Assembly (NCBI GenBank): GCA_017640665.1
Contig: JAEPQE010000003.1
Coordinates: 372,001-436,000, forward strand
Direction of reading: 5' to 3'
DNA length: 64,000 nt
DNA from: Balneolaceae bacterium
Lineage (GTDB): Bacteria; Bacteroidota; Rhodothermia; Balneolales; Balneolaceae
This document shows, in pieces, positions 26,252 to 34,505 of the stretch. Every line of letters starts with the position of its first letter. Position 1 is the first letter of the stretch. A model generated the notes under the pieces. That model made no database searches. It saw nothing but the letters and a program-made list of their open reading frames with translations, and was not told the DNA's origin. The translations under genes and the position numbers were made by a program.

Positions 26252-29200
26252 ATGAAGTCATTCATTTATACGACTGTTGCTTGTTTAATAATAAGCATAT
26301 CAGCTTTTGCTCAAAATGAGGCTTTGATGCCACGAAATCCATCAATAAGTCCTGACGGAGAAATGATTTCGTTCTCCTATCAGGGAGATATCTGGACAGC
26401 AGGAATTAATGGAATGGGTAGCAAAAGATTAACCGTGCATGAAGGGTATGAAACTGCTCCAAAGTGGAACAGAGATGGTTCTGAAATTGCATTTTCAGGA
26501 AACCGTTTTGGAAATAATGACATCTTTAAGATTAATTCCAGAGGGGGAGAGTCTAAGCGACTTACCTATCATTCTTCCAATGATTTAATTACTGATTGGG
26601 CTCCAGACAATACACTACTATTCGAAACTTTCAGAACATTCAGACAAGTAGAAAGAGATGCTGAAATCTATCATATCCGTTCTCATGGAGGAACTCCAAG
26701 CAGACATTTAGATTCTTTTGGTAACTACGCTAACGTTTCTCCAAACGGAAGGTTCATTGCTCATACAAGAGGAAATTGCAGAATATCGAGAGAGGCTTAT
26801 GATGGGCCTGCCGACCGGGATATCTGGATTTATGATACTGAGACCGATGAATATTTTGAGCTAACCGACAACTCTATCAATGACTTTATGCCGGTATGGG
26901 GAAATCAAAATACGCTCTATTTCATTAGTGCCAGATCGGGTCGGTACAATATTTATAAATATCAGATTGGTGCCGATGGTAAAACTATAGGTGAACCTGA
27001 AATGCTCACAAATTTTAGCGACGAAGGCATTAGAGCAATGGATGTAAGTGCCGACAACTCTACGATCGTGTTTGAACGGGGAGTGGATTTGTATAGCATC
27101 AATACGGATGGTGAGGAACTCAGGAAGATTGAATTAGACCTTAAAGCAGATACGAAATTCGATGAAATTGAAAGCATTACCTACTCCAATAATGTTTCTG
27201 ATTTTGACCTTTCTCCAAATGGAGAGTTCCTGGCTATGACCATCCGTGGAGAAATTTTTGTAAAGGAAAACGATAGCAAAAAGAATAAAACAGTTAATAT
27301 TTCAGATCATCAGTACAGAGATAGAAATGTTTCTTGGTTGAATGATTCAACGGTGATTTTCAGTTCAGACAGAAATGGTCAATATGATCTGTATTTAGGA
27401 AAATCAGCTGATCCTAAAAAGTCTGACCTTTTAAAGTCATTAAAACACGAAGTAAAAAGGTTAACTAATTCCCAGGAAGATGAGATGGATTTTATCATCT
27501 CCCCGGACGGAAATAAAATCGCTTATGTAATAGGCAGAGGAAAACTTGTTACTGCTGATATTAACGAGAAAGGAGAGTTCGATAACGAAAAAACATTGCT
27601 GGCTGGCTGGGATACCCCAAGGGGAATTTCATGGAGTCCGGATAGCAAATGGCTTGCCTATTCGTTGTCTGACCTGAATTTTGACAGCGAAGTATTTATA
27701 CATGCCGCTGATAACAGCAGGGAGCCGGTAAATGTAAGCATGCATCCAAAAGGGGATTTTTCGCCTGTCTGGAGTAAAGACGGAAGTAAGCTCGGTTTCA
27801 TTTCAGGAAGGAATAACGGAGATAATGACATTTGGTTTGTTTGGCTGACTAAAGAAGATTACGAGAAAACAAGCCTGGATCACGAGGAAGGTTATTATTT
27901 CGAAACCTCGGACGAGAGTGATGATGAAACAATAAAAATCGACTTTGAAAATATTCATAATCGAGTGTATCAGTTAACCTTTTTACCGGGAAACGAAAAT
28001 AATTTGGTGATCTCAGAAGATGGAGAAACCTTCTATTTCACCAGTTCCGATCCTGATGTAAGAGGCTCTGACATTTACAGTATTAAATTTGATCGGTCTG
28101 ACCTAACTCAGGTAACATCAGGAGGACAAAATATATTTGGTCTGGCACTCACTAAAGATGGCAAATCGCTCATTGGTTTTAAACAAGGCAGAGTCACCCT
28201 TGTAGATCCATCTTCTGGAAAACTAACTAACCAACCGTTTTCTGCGGAAATGGAAGTGGATATATTAACCGAGCGAGAGCAGATTTTTGAGGAGATGTGG
28301 AGAGAGCTGGACAAAGGCTTCTACGATCCTGAATTCCATGGGCAGGATTGGAAAGCCTTGAAGGACAAATACAAGCCATGGGCTTTGTCGGCTTCTACCC
28401 GGCAAGACTTCGTATTTATGGCAAACTGGATGCTGGGACAGCTCAATGCCAGCCACATGGGTTTACGCGGAGGGGACAACCCCGAGGATACTCAAACAGA
28501 AAGTACAGGATTACTGGGTGTGGAAGTAACCATGGTTGAAGAAGGCGTGAGAATCACCCGGATCGTTTCAGGGTCACCTGCAGATAAAGAACAAAGTAAA
28601 CTAATGGTTGGAGATGTTATTACTCATGTAAACGGCACTCAAATAACTCATGACATCAACTTTTATTCAACACTGAAGAACAAAGCTTCGGAACAAGTGT
28701 TGTTAACCGTAAAACCGGAACGAGGAAATTCTAAAGAAATCGTGATCCAACCAACGAATTCGTTAAGCACAACTCTATACGAAGAGTATGTGGCTTCAAG
28801 AAAAGAACTGGTGGATAAATATTCGGATGGGAAACTTGGATATATTCATATTCGGGCAATGAACTTTTCCAGCTTTGAGCGATTTGAAAGAGAGCTGAAG
28901 GCTTCAGGATATGGAAAAGAAGGAATTGTAATTGATGTACGCTGGAATGGCGGGGGAAGCACCACCGATTTATTGATGGCGGTTCTTAATGTTACCCAAC
29001 ATGCGTATACCGTTCCTCGGGGAGCCACTGAAAGTCTCGATAATCACAAAGATTTCGAAGACTATTATCCGCTTTCAAGATTGCCGCTGTCTGCCTGGTT
29101 AAAACCATCTATCGCCCTATGTAATGAAACCTCTTATTCCAACGCTGAGATATTCTCTCATGCGTTTAAGAATGTAGGAATTGGAAAGCTAGTTGGAATG

Positions 29201-29422
29201 CCGACATTCGGTGCAGTGATTTCTACAGGAGGCGCAGGATTAATCGATGGCTCTTTTGTAAGAATGCCATTTCGTGGCTGGTATGTGAAGAGCACTGGAG
29301 AGAATATGGAGCATGGTCCAGCAGTTCCGGATATCTTAGTACAAAATACTCCAGATGGAAAAGCGAATGGAGAAGATCTTCAACTTAAACGAGCAGTAGA
29401 AGAATTGCTTAAAGACATCTGA
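26252..29422 (+). CDS. Tricorn-like S41 peptidase with beta-propeller and PDZ domain
   Basis: 1056 residues. Signal peptide 1-20. WD40/TolB-like beta-propeller repeats run at about 25-340 (NPSISPDGEMISFSYQGDIW; APKWNRDGSEIAFSGNRFG), and a second propeller at about 345-660. A tricorn C1-like helical region follows (about 680-745). The PDZ domain is at about 750-835 (GLLGVEVTMVEEGVRITRIV; VGDVITHVNGTQI) and the S41 serine-protease core at about 850-1050. The probable nucleophile is Ser963 in TSYSNAEIFSHAF; VIDVRWNGGGSTTD forms the nearby core loop. It would degrade oligopeptides in the envelope together with the upstream M14 enzyme. Confidence 0.92.
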   Translation: MKSFIYTTVACLIISISAFAQNEALMPRNPSISPDGEMISFSYQGDIWTAGINGMGSKRLTVHEGYETAPKWNRDGSEIAFSGNRFGNNDIFKINSRGGESKRLTYHSSNDLITDWAPDNTLLFETFRTFRQVERDAEIYHIRSHGGTPSRHLDSFGNYANVSPNGRFIAHTRGNCRISREAYDGPADRDIWIYDTETDEYFELTDNSINDFMPVWGNQNTLYFISARSGRYNIYKYQIGADGKTIGEPEMLTNFSDEGIRAMDVSADNSTIVFERGVDLYSINTDGEELRKIELDLKADTKFDEIESITYSNNVSDFDLSPNGEFLAMTIRGEIFVKENDSKKNKTVNISDHQYRDRNVSWLNDSTVIFSSDRNGQYDLYLGKSADPKKSDLLKSLKHEVKRLTNSQEDEMDFIISPDGNKIAYVIGRGKLVTADINEKGEFDNEKTLLAGWDTPRGISWSPDSKWLAYSLSDLNFDSEVFIHAADNSREPVNVSMHPKGDFSPVWSKDGSKLGFISGRNNGDNDIWFVWLTKEDYEKTSLDHEEGYYFETSDESDDETIKIDFENIHNRVYQLTFLPGNENNLVISEDGETFYFTSSDPDVRGSDIYSIKFDRSDLTQVTSGGQNIFGLALTKDGKSLIGFKQGRVTLVDPSSGKLTNQPFSAEMEVDILTEREQIFEEMWRELDKGFYDPEFHGQDWKALKDKYKPWALSASTRQDFVFMANWMLGQLNASHMGLRGGDNPEDTQTESTGLLGVEVTMVEEGVRITRIVSGSPADKEQSKLMVGDVITHVNGTQITHDINFYSTLKNKASEQVLLTVKPERGNSKEIVIQPTNSLSTTLYEEYVASRKELVDKYSDGKLGYIHIRAMNFSSFERFERELKASGYGKEGIVIDVRWNGGGSTTDLLMAVLNVTQHAYTVPRGATESLDNHKDFEDYYPLSRLPLSAWLKPSIALCNETSYSNAEIFSHAFKNVGIGKLVGMPTFGAVISTGGAGLIDGSFVRMPFRGWYVKSTGENMEHGPAVPDILVQNTPDGKANGEDLQLKRAVEELLKDI

Positions 29423-29444
29423 TTAGGATTATTCTAAGAAAGTG

Positions 29445-29478
29445 AAAGCTCATTAGTTAAAAACTGATGGGCTTTTTT
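29445..29478. terminator. Rho-independent terminator behind the peptidase operon
   Basis: AAAGCTCATTAGT and ACTGATGGGCTTT form a stem with one or two mismatches and a short A-rich loop, followed by a T run. It lies between the convergent tricorn-like gene and PepSY gene. Confidence 0.7.
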
Positions 29479-29493
29479 AATGCTTTTTAATTG

Positions 29494-30054
29494 CTACAAA
29501 GCACTCTCTTCTTTAACCGAATCTTTCTGTTGTTGTTCTTTCCGAATTCGGTTTCTTCTTTTGTTGAGGTAGGGGATGAAGAACATATAGATTCCGGTAA
29601 TCCAAAGAATGGTGACAATAATTCCGGTTGGTAGGAAAATCCAAAGCTTGGCGGATTCGTGAAACCAGGAGCCATCATGAATCATTTCTATAATGTCGGA
29701 ACGGCGGTATTCAGCCTGCAACACTTCTCCGGTTTGGGTATCAATCTGGATTTCCCAGTGATTGATGGCACGTACTTTTACCATGCCTTTGTCCGGTCGG
29801 ACATCCAACCGGTCAATGTCTTCCCAGGATGAAATCTGTGCTTCTGGAATGGTTTTGGCAGAGACCAAAATCTCATCAAAAGAAATAGAGGGGATAGTTG
29901 AAACCCCTTCCTGAGATTCGGGCTGAATCCAGGCTACGTCTTTTTTGAGTTGCAGGAATAATCCGGAAATCAATACAATAAGAAAGGGGAGCGCGATTAT
30001 AATTGCTCCCCATCGGTGAATTTTACGTGAATCCCTTCGGGAGTGCCAGCTCAT
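29494..30054 (-). CDS. PepSY-domain transmembrane protein
   Basis: 186 residues. The first membrane segment (about 13-36, RWGAIIIALPFLIVLISGLF) follows a basic N-terminus. A single PepSY domain covers about 50-118 (WEDIDRLDVRPDKGMVKVRA, then VQIDTQTGEVLQAEYRR-like). The second membrane segment is at about 143-165. A Lys/Arg/Glu-rich tail ends the protein. Short PepSY-TM proteins of this type often accompany iron or copper reduction and transport. Here the neighbours are a small barrel protein and an amidohydrolase, so the function is open. It follows the barrel gene by 19 bp. Confidence 0.82.
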   Translation of the reverse strand: MSWHSRRDSRKIHRWGAIIIALPFLIVLISGLFLQLKKDVAWIQPESQEGVSTIPSISFDEILVSAKTIPEAQISSWEDIDRLDVRPDKGMVKVRAINHWEIQIDTQTGEVLQAEYRRSDIIEMIHDGSWFHESAKLWIFLPTGIIVTILWITGIYMFFIPYLNKRRNRIRKEQQQKDSVKEESAL

Positions 30055-30073
30055 GAATAGTCTTTCTTTTAAA

Positions 30074-30541
30074 TTAGAACCTGTATCTGAAGCCGAGAGA
30101 ACTATCGAAGGTAAAGGCTGCGGGGTCAGTCACCGTAATAAATGGACCGATATCCATATAGACCTCGATTGGAGAGTTATCAATCATGTATTCGATTCCA
30201 AAAGGGACACGTAAAGAAACTACGGCATCCTGATTTTCAGCGAATCGAAAAGATACACCTGCTCCTATGTAAGGTGACAGATCTCCTGACCCTATATTGA
30301 TGTTTTCATTATCACGGTAAGAGAGATAATTAACTTCAAAGCGTGAAGAGCTAAACCCGTCGGTAACGAAAAGTCCGAATGCTCCTGTGACTGCAGAATT
30401 TTCATTAATTGGTACTTTATAAGAAATACCGGTAGGTGAAATAAGCTCACCTCCTAAACCAACACCATCCTGGGCATAGGTTTTCGAAGCGGTTAACATA
30501 AAAACGGCAGATAGCACTGCAATTAGAAATCTAGTTTTCAT
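30074..30541 (-). CDS. Small outer-membrane beta-barrel protein
   Basis: 155 residues from the ATG at 30541. The frame is open to 30577, but that start lies within the upstream coding sequence, and the internal ATG begins a clean signal peptide (MKTRFLIAVLSAVFMLTASK, cut after TYA). The mature part alternates hydrophobic and polar residues, carries glycine-rich turns, and ends with Phe (LGFRYRF). This fits an eight-stranded OmpW/OmpX-like barrel (inference). The ligand is unknown. It lies 25 bp downstream of the amidohydrolase gene and 19 bp upstream of the PepSY gene. Confidence 0.75.
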   Translation of the reverse strand: MKTRFLIAVLSAVFMLTASKTYAQDGVGLGGELISPTGISYKVPINENSAVTGAFGLFVTDGFSSSRFEVNYLSYRDNENINIGSGDLSPYIGAGVSFRFAENQDAVVSLRVPFGIEYMIDNSPIEVYMDIGPFITVTDPAAFTFDSSLGFRYRF

Positions 30542-30566
30542 AATGTTTGATTGGTTAGGTTTGGAT

Positions 30567-32150
30567 TTAATAATCAAGTCCGGGTTGTGTTATGGTGAAA
30601 TCTTCTTTCCGCTTTTCAGTGTTCACCATTTCTTCCACATCTTTTAATAATTGTTTAGCATCAAATACAATTCCATCTTTTATGGTGAATACAACACCGC
30701 CATGTCGGCCGACATTATTTTGCTCGTCCACAAGTATCGCGCCGGTACCGTATAGTACTTTTAAGTTTGCCATGGGATTGGCATCCACAATCACCATATC
30801 AGCGAGTTTCCCAACTTCAATGGTTCCAAGCTGATCATCAACTCCTAAAACTTCCGCTCCTTTAAGTGATGCAGACTGAAAGATCTCAAGAGGGTGGAAA
30901 CCAGCTTCCCGCATCATTTCCATTTCCTGTATATAGGCAAAACCATAGAGCTTGTAGATGTATCCCGCATCGGAACCTAAAGTTACACGCCCACCTTTGT
31001 TCTTAAACTCATTGATGAACTGCATCCATATACGATAGTTTTCTTTCCAGGCTATTTCCTGCTCAGTTCCCCAGTCTAGCCAGTAGGAACCATGTGAAAT
31101 TCTACTTGGGGCATAAAATCGCCATAAAGAGGGAAGAGTATATTTCTCATGCCATTCTGCCCGGCGCTGGGTCATCAAATCGCGACTGGCTTCATAAATA
31201 GTCATAGTTGGATTAATGCTGAAATCCAGTTCCACCATCTCATCCATTACAGCGTTCCATTTTTCAGAGCCAGGTTTTGCTGATTGTTTCCATAGTCTTC
31301 CGGCCTCTTCAAAACGATGTTGTTCATTGTTGTAATTGTAATCAAGAGGATAATCCTGGATGATTTTGTCTTCAAAAAGAGCCTCAGGTAGTCCATACCA
31401 ATGGGTCATACTTGTGAGTCCGAGTCGGGCAGAGGTAAGCGCATTATTGTACACTACTCGTGTTTGTGCATGGTGAGTCATTGTTCCCAAACCAAGCTTA
31501 TTGGCTTCATCAATAGTAGCAGCATATACTTCCGGTGAAGCTCCGAAGAGCTTGATTCCGTCCGCTCCTTCCTTTTGGATCATCTGAACCCATTTACGAG
31601 CGTCCTCAGCATTGGTGATTGGTCCGTCATTACCCTGACCGAATCCAATCCATGCTGAAATTCTTGGGGCAGTAATTTCATTCTTAGCACTCAACTCACG
31701 ATGCTTTAATGTCCAGTTCATACCATTAAAAGAACCGGGTTCTCTGATGGAAGTTATTCCATGAGCCAGCCAGAGTTTGTACACATATTCAGGGGTAGTT
31801 CCCTGAGCACCACCACCAGTATGTGCATGCATGTCAAAAAAACCTGGGAGGAGATACATGCCTGATGCATCAATTACTTTGTCATTGGGGCCGGCTTCGG
31901 GTCTGCGGTTTTCATTGATGGGAAGTCCCGGATAACCTACAGTTCTGATACTCGCAATTCGATTTCCTTCTACTACAATATCTACCGGACCAGTAGCAGG
32001 AGAGCCTGTTCCATCGATTAAATGAACACCCCGGATAATAAGCCGCTCGAAAGGTCCTTCACCCTCAGCCCGAGGGGGAGCATCCGACATTTGAGCAAGT
32101 GAAAGAGTGGAAATGAAGATCGAAAAGATCAGGAGTAGTAGCTTTTTCAT
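30567..32150 (-). CDS. Secreted amidohydrolase (imidazolonepropionase-like)
   Basis: 527 residues with a signal peptide (1-20, STLSLAQ). It is an amidohydrolase-superfamily TIM barrel. His108 and His110 are the HxH metal pair (PGFFDMHAHTGG), further His residues lie in MTHHAQTR, and the metal-binding Asp is in GSDAGYIYKLYG. The C-terminal strand ADMVIVDANPMANLKVLYG closes the small beta-sandwich domain. Substrates of the secreted branch (prolidase-like, imidazolonepropionase-like) are varied, so none is assigned. No Shine-Dalgarno sequence is visible before the ATG; the leader is AT-rich. Confidence 0.88.
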   Translation of the reverse strand: MKKLLLLIFSIFISTLSLAQMSDAPPRAEGEGPFERLIIRGVHLIDGTGSPATGPVDIVVEGNRIASIRTVGYPGLPINENRRPEAGPNDKVIDASGMYLLPGFFDMHAHTGGGAQGTTPEYVYKLWLAHGITSIREPGSFNGMNWTLKHRELSAKNEITAPRISAWIGFGQGNDGPITNAEDARKWVQMIQKEGADGIKLFGASPEVYAATIDEANKLGLGTMTHHAQTRVVYNNALTSARLGLTSMTHWYGLPEALFEDKIIQDYPLDYNYNNEQHRFEEAGRLWKQSAKPGSEKWNAVMDEMVELDFSINPTMTIYEASRDLMTQRRAEWHEKYTLPSLWRFYAPSRISHGSYWLDWGTEQEIAWKENYRIWMQFINEFKNKGGRVTLGSDAGYIYKLYGFAYIQEMEMMREAGFHPLEIFQSASLKGAEVLGVDDQLGTIEVGKLADMVIVDANPMANLKVLYGTGAILVDEQNNVGRHGGVVFTIKDGIVFDAKQLLKDVEEMVNTEKRKEDFTITQPGLDY

Positions 32151-32209
32151 AAATAAAATTTTGTGACTGGCTGAAAGTATAAAATGATGAGTTAACCCAC
32201 CGTAAATAG

Positions 32210-32668
32210 TTATAAAAGTAGTGCCCCTTCATGTTTTAGCAACCACTCTTTTCGCTGGAGTCCACCTGCATATCCTACAAGTTTATTATCTGAACCAATA
32301 ACACGGTGACAAGGAATTACGACAGCAATTGGGTTTTTACCGTTGGCATTTCCAACCGCTTGTGAGAAGTTCGTATCCCCAATTTTCTTTGCAATAGTAC
32401 CATAGGTAGTAGTGGAGCCGAAAGGTATGGTAGTCAACTCATTCCAAACCTGATGTTCAAAATTTGTCCCATCTTGCTGAATAACTAAATCAAACTTATT
32501 TCTTGTACCCTCAAAATACTCCCGTAATTGAGTTCGCGCAGATTCGGTATGGATATCAGGATCTTCGGGACCATCAGTATCCTGGAATTTAATTTCAGTG
32601 ATACCATCTCCGTTTGAGAGAATCCTGAGGTAGCCGATGGGTGTTTCAAGGTAGCTTTGATAGGTCAA
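32210..32668 (-). CDS. ogt: Methylated-DNA--protein-cysteine methyltransferase
   Basis: 152 residues. The C-terminal domain carries the active-site motif IPCHRVIGSDNKLVGYAGGL with acceptor Cys120. The helix-turn-helix and arginine-finger region is SQAVGNANGKNPIAVV, and the N-terminal domain is the short Ogt type. It removes alkyl groups from O6-alkylguanine (and O4-alkylthymine) by suicide transfer to the cysteine. The length and absence of an AdaA domain make it Ogt-like rather than Ada. It lies 16 bp downstream of the LEA-2 lipoprotein gene, probably in one transcript. Confidence 0.93.
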   Translation of the reverse strand: MTYQSYLETPIGYLRILSNGDGITEIKFQDTDGPEDPDIHTESARTQLREYFEGTRNKFDLVIQQDGTNFEHQVWNELTTIPFGSTTTYGTIAKKIGDTNFSQAVGNANGKNPIAVVIPCHRVIGSDNKLVGYAGGLQRKEWLLKHEGALLL

Positions 32669-32684
32669 TGTAGAATTAGTTTAG

Positions 32685-33542
32685 TTATCTGAGGATATCA
32701 ACCACGCCGGTTTTATCAAAATTAAATGATGAAGATTCAAAGAAAGGTAGGGTAGCTCCAATATTCGCAGATCCAGTTAGATTGTACTCAAAAGGATCAT
32801 CACTGGTTAATGCGTTATAGGCAGCCAACCCTAAATCAGCAAAGCTGAAAGAAGCGGGGATTTTAAAGGTTTGGGACTCGTTTCCCCCAATCTCAATCCG
32901 ATCAATTATTTCTCCGGATATTGTACTTAATCCATCTATATCTACCCCATAGTCCAGTTGATTTAGTATCAATCCGAAAGTATTTGGGTTAGCAACATTT
33001 AATTCAACTTCTATATCTGCTTTGGTAAAAGAGATGTCTTTTAAAGAAAAATTAGCAACTGAAATAGTAGGAGCCTTAACAACTGGGAAAGTTCCGTTTT
33101 TTTCGATGGGGACTTCAATTAATCCCAATACCGGGACATTTATCTGTACATTTGCGATGAATGCATAGGCACCTTCATTCTTGCTGTTGATGGAAGTAAA
33201 CGTATTATACAATTCCTTAAAGGTGAAAATTACAGGGACTGAGACATTATTTCGTCCTTTAGAGGGGATAGTAGTGTTAAGAGGTTGAGAGCCTTTTACA
33301 AAGGAGCTGTTCTCGATTTGCAAATCGTAATCATAAGATGAAAGCGTAACGGCAACTGGATTAGGGTTATCAATCTGAAGATCAAAGGTTAGTTCAATAT
33401 CCTGTAGCGAGAGACCTGAAATACGAAAATCATCTACTGAAATAGTTGGTTTTTGAGCATCAGCAAGTTCTTTTAATTCAGAGCAACTCACCATTAGAAA
33501 TACAAATAGTAATAAGTAGAAGGGGGTTTTATAGGGTTTCAT
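32685..33542 (-). CDS. LEA type 2 (WHy domain) lipoprotein
   Basis: 285 residues. The lipoprotein signal ends VSC (Cys20). Two LEA-2/WHy beta-sandwich domains follow at about 35-150 (FRISGLSLQDIELTFDLQID, NPNPVAVTLSSYDYDLQI) and 155-280 (FSLKDISFTKADIEVELNVA, NPNTFGLILNQLDYGVDI). Each carries the hallmark NPN motif. These domains occur in desiccation- or stress-related proteins, and their bacterial lipoprotein form is common in Bacteroidota with no proven role. It heads a minus-strand run with ogt, amidohydrolase, barrel and PepSY genes. Confidence 0.88.
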   Translation of the reverse strand: MKPYKTPFYLLLFVFLMVSCSELKELADAQKPTISVDDFRISGLSLQDIELTFDLQIDNPNPVAVTLSSYDYDLQIENSSFVKGSQPLNTTIPSKGRNNVSVPVIFTFKELYNTFTSINSKNEGAYAFIANVQINVPVLGLIEVPIEKNGTFPVVKAPTISVANFSLKDISFTKADIEVELNVANPNTFGLILNQLDYGVDIDGLSTISGEIIDRIEIGGNESQTFKIPASFSFADLGLAAYNALTSDDPFEYNLTGSANIGATLPFFESSSFNFDKTGVVDILR

Positions 33543-33712
33543 TGACTCTCTTAAAGATTAGTTTTTGATCAATGAATCTACCGATAAAAAAAATTTAAAA
33601 AAAAATGTAACAACCGGGTTTTGGCTTACTCTTGAGCCTAGCTAAGAGAGCATCTGTATTTACCTACAGAAGTTAGTCAACTAGTCACTCCTTAAGCTAA
33701 AAACCTAAAGCT

Positions 33713-33745
33713 AAAGCCCCGGTTTGAACCCCGGGGCTTTTTTTA
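33713..33745 (+). terminator. Strong Rho-independent terminator (plus strand) with no plus-strand gene before it
   Basis: Stem AAAGCCCCGG/CCGGGGCTTT with a short loop is followed by seven T residues. The nearest genes on both sides are on the minus strand and only the weaker reverse reading would serve the 33743-33985 gene. It therefore suggests an unannotated plus-strand transcript in 33590-33712. Confidence 0.75.
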
Positions 33746-33985
33746 TAAGTTTTTTTTGATAATAAATAGGGTTAACCCTTTTTCAAGTTCTCTCATCTTT
33801 GAATCTGATAGTGCTGAATTGTTCCCTTTTAAAGCGCTATTCATTGCGTTTATAACTGAATCATAATTCATACTCACGCTTTCAATTACATCCTTATAGC
33901 TTAAATCGTTGGAAACACATTCTGCTTTCCAGCTTCTAATTCGTTGAGGAATATCAGTTTTACCTTGTGTATGCATTTTATACAT
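33743..33985 (-). CDS. Small hypothetical protein next to HTH regulator
   Basis: 80 residues from the ATG at 33985; the frame extends to a TTG at 34021, giving 92 residues, and the start is undecided. The protein is polar and probably all-helical (WKAECVSNDLSYKDVIESVS, then NYDSVINAMNSALKGNNSAL), with no signal or membrane segment and no known domain. It is divergent from the HTH gene: if both use their outermost TTG starts, only 13 bp separate them. Such a pairing suggests a small regulatory module, but nothing in the sequence proves toxin-antitoxin or phage origin. Confidence 0.5.
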   Translation of the reverse strand: MYKMHTQGKTDIPQRIRSWKAECVSNDLSYKDVIESVSMNYDSVINAMNSALKGNNSALSDSKMRELEKGLTLFIIKKNL

Positions 33986-34034
33986 TTGGTTAATCAAATT
34001 ATGATTATCAATAATATACAATTAAATACAACTA

Positions 34035-34505
34035 TTGTCAACTTTAAAGTCTAATAGATTCCACAGTTTCGGGCTAGCTTTAAAAGAAACTTTGAATAAA
34101 GCCGGGGTTACCCCTGCATGGCTTGCAAGAACTACCGGAAAAGATAAAGGACAGATCAGTAAGTACCTTAATGATAAAATTCTTCCTAAAAGGATTACTC
34201 GTCTCGAGCTAACTAGTCCTATTGGTTATGATATAATTGAGATTGAAGGGGAGTGGGAGGTGCATAAGCAATCCGGTTCTGCTGACAAAGTTGAGGAAAT
34301 CATAGTCGACTATTCCGTAGAAGATTTTTCTAACGAAAAACAAAACTTAGAATCAGTTTTCGCAGAAATACTGGCTCTAAACAAATTATTTAATGAGATG
34401 ATTTTGAATGATAAACTCTCAGAAAAAGAGAAAAAGATTCAACTGGAGATGATTAAACAAAAGCTTGTATTACTTATCAGAAGTATACCCTATACAACAA
34501 GCTAA
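34035..34505 (+). CDS. Helix-turn-helix (lambda repressor-like) regulator
   Basis: 156 residues. An in-frame stop lies at 34023, and no ATG or GTG precedes the HTH, so a TTG at 34035 is the only plausible start. Residues about 12-55 are a Cro/C1-type HTH (FGLALKETLNKAGVTPAWLA, then GKDKGQISKYLNDK as the recognition region). The rest is acidic and helical, with a Lys/Glu-rich C-terminal coiled-coil-like part (LSEKEKKIQLEMIKQKLVLL). It probably regulates itself and the divergent small gene. The 3' end overlaps the end of the convergent TonB receptor gene by 29 bp. Confidence 0.65.
   Translation: MSTLKSNRFHSFGLALKETLNKAGVTPAWLARTTGKDKGQISKYLNDKILPKRITRLELTSPIGYDIIEIEGEWEVHKQSGSADKVEEIIVDYSVEDFSNEKQNLESVFAEILALNKLFNEMILNDKLSEKEKKIQLEMIKQKLVLLIRSIPYTTS

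Noticed and set aside
33743-34505. HTH plus small gene as a prophage remnant
   Set aside because: No integrase, structural gene or attachment repeat is present around it.
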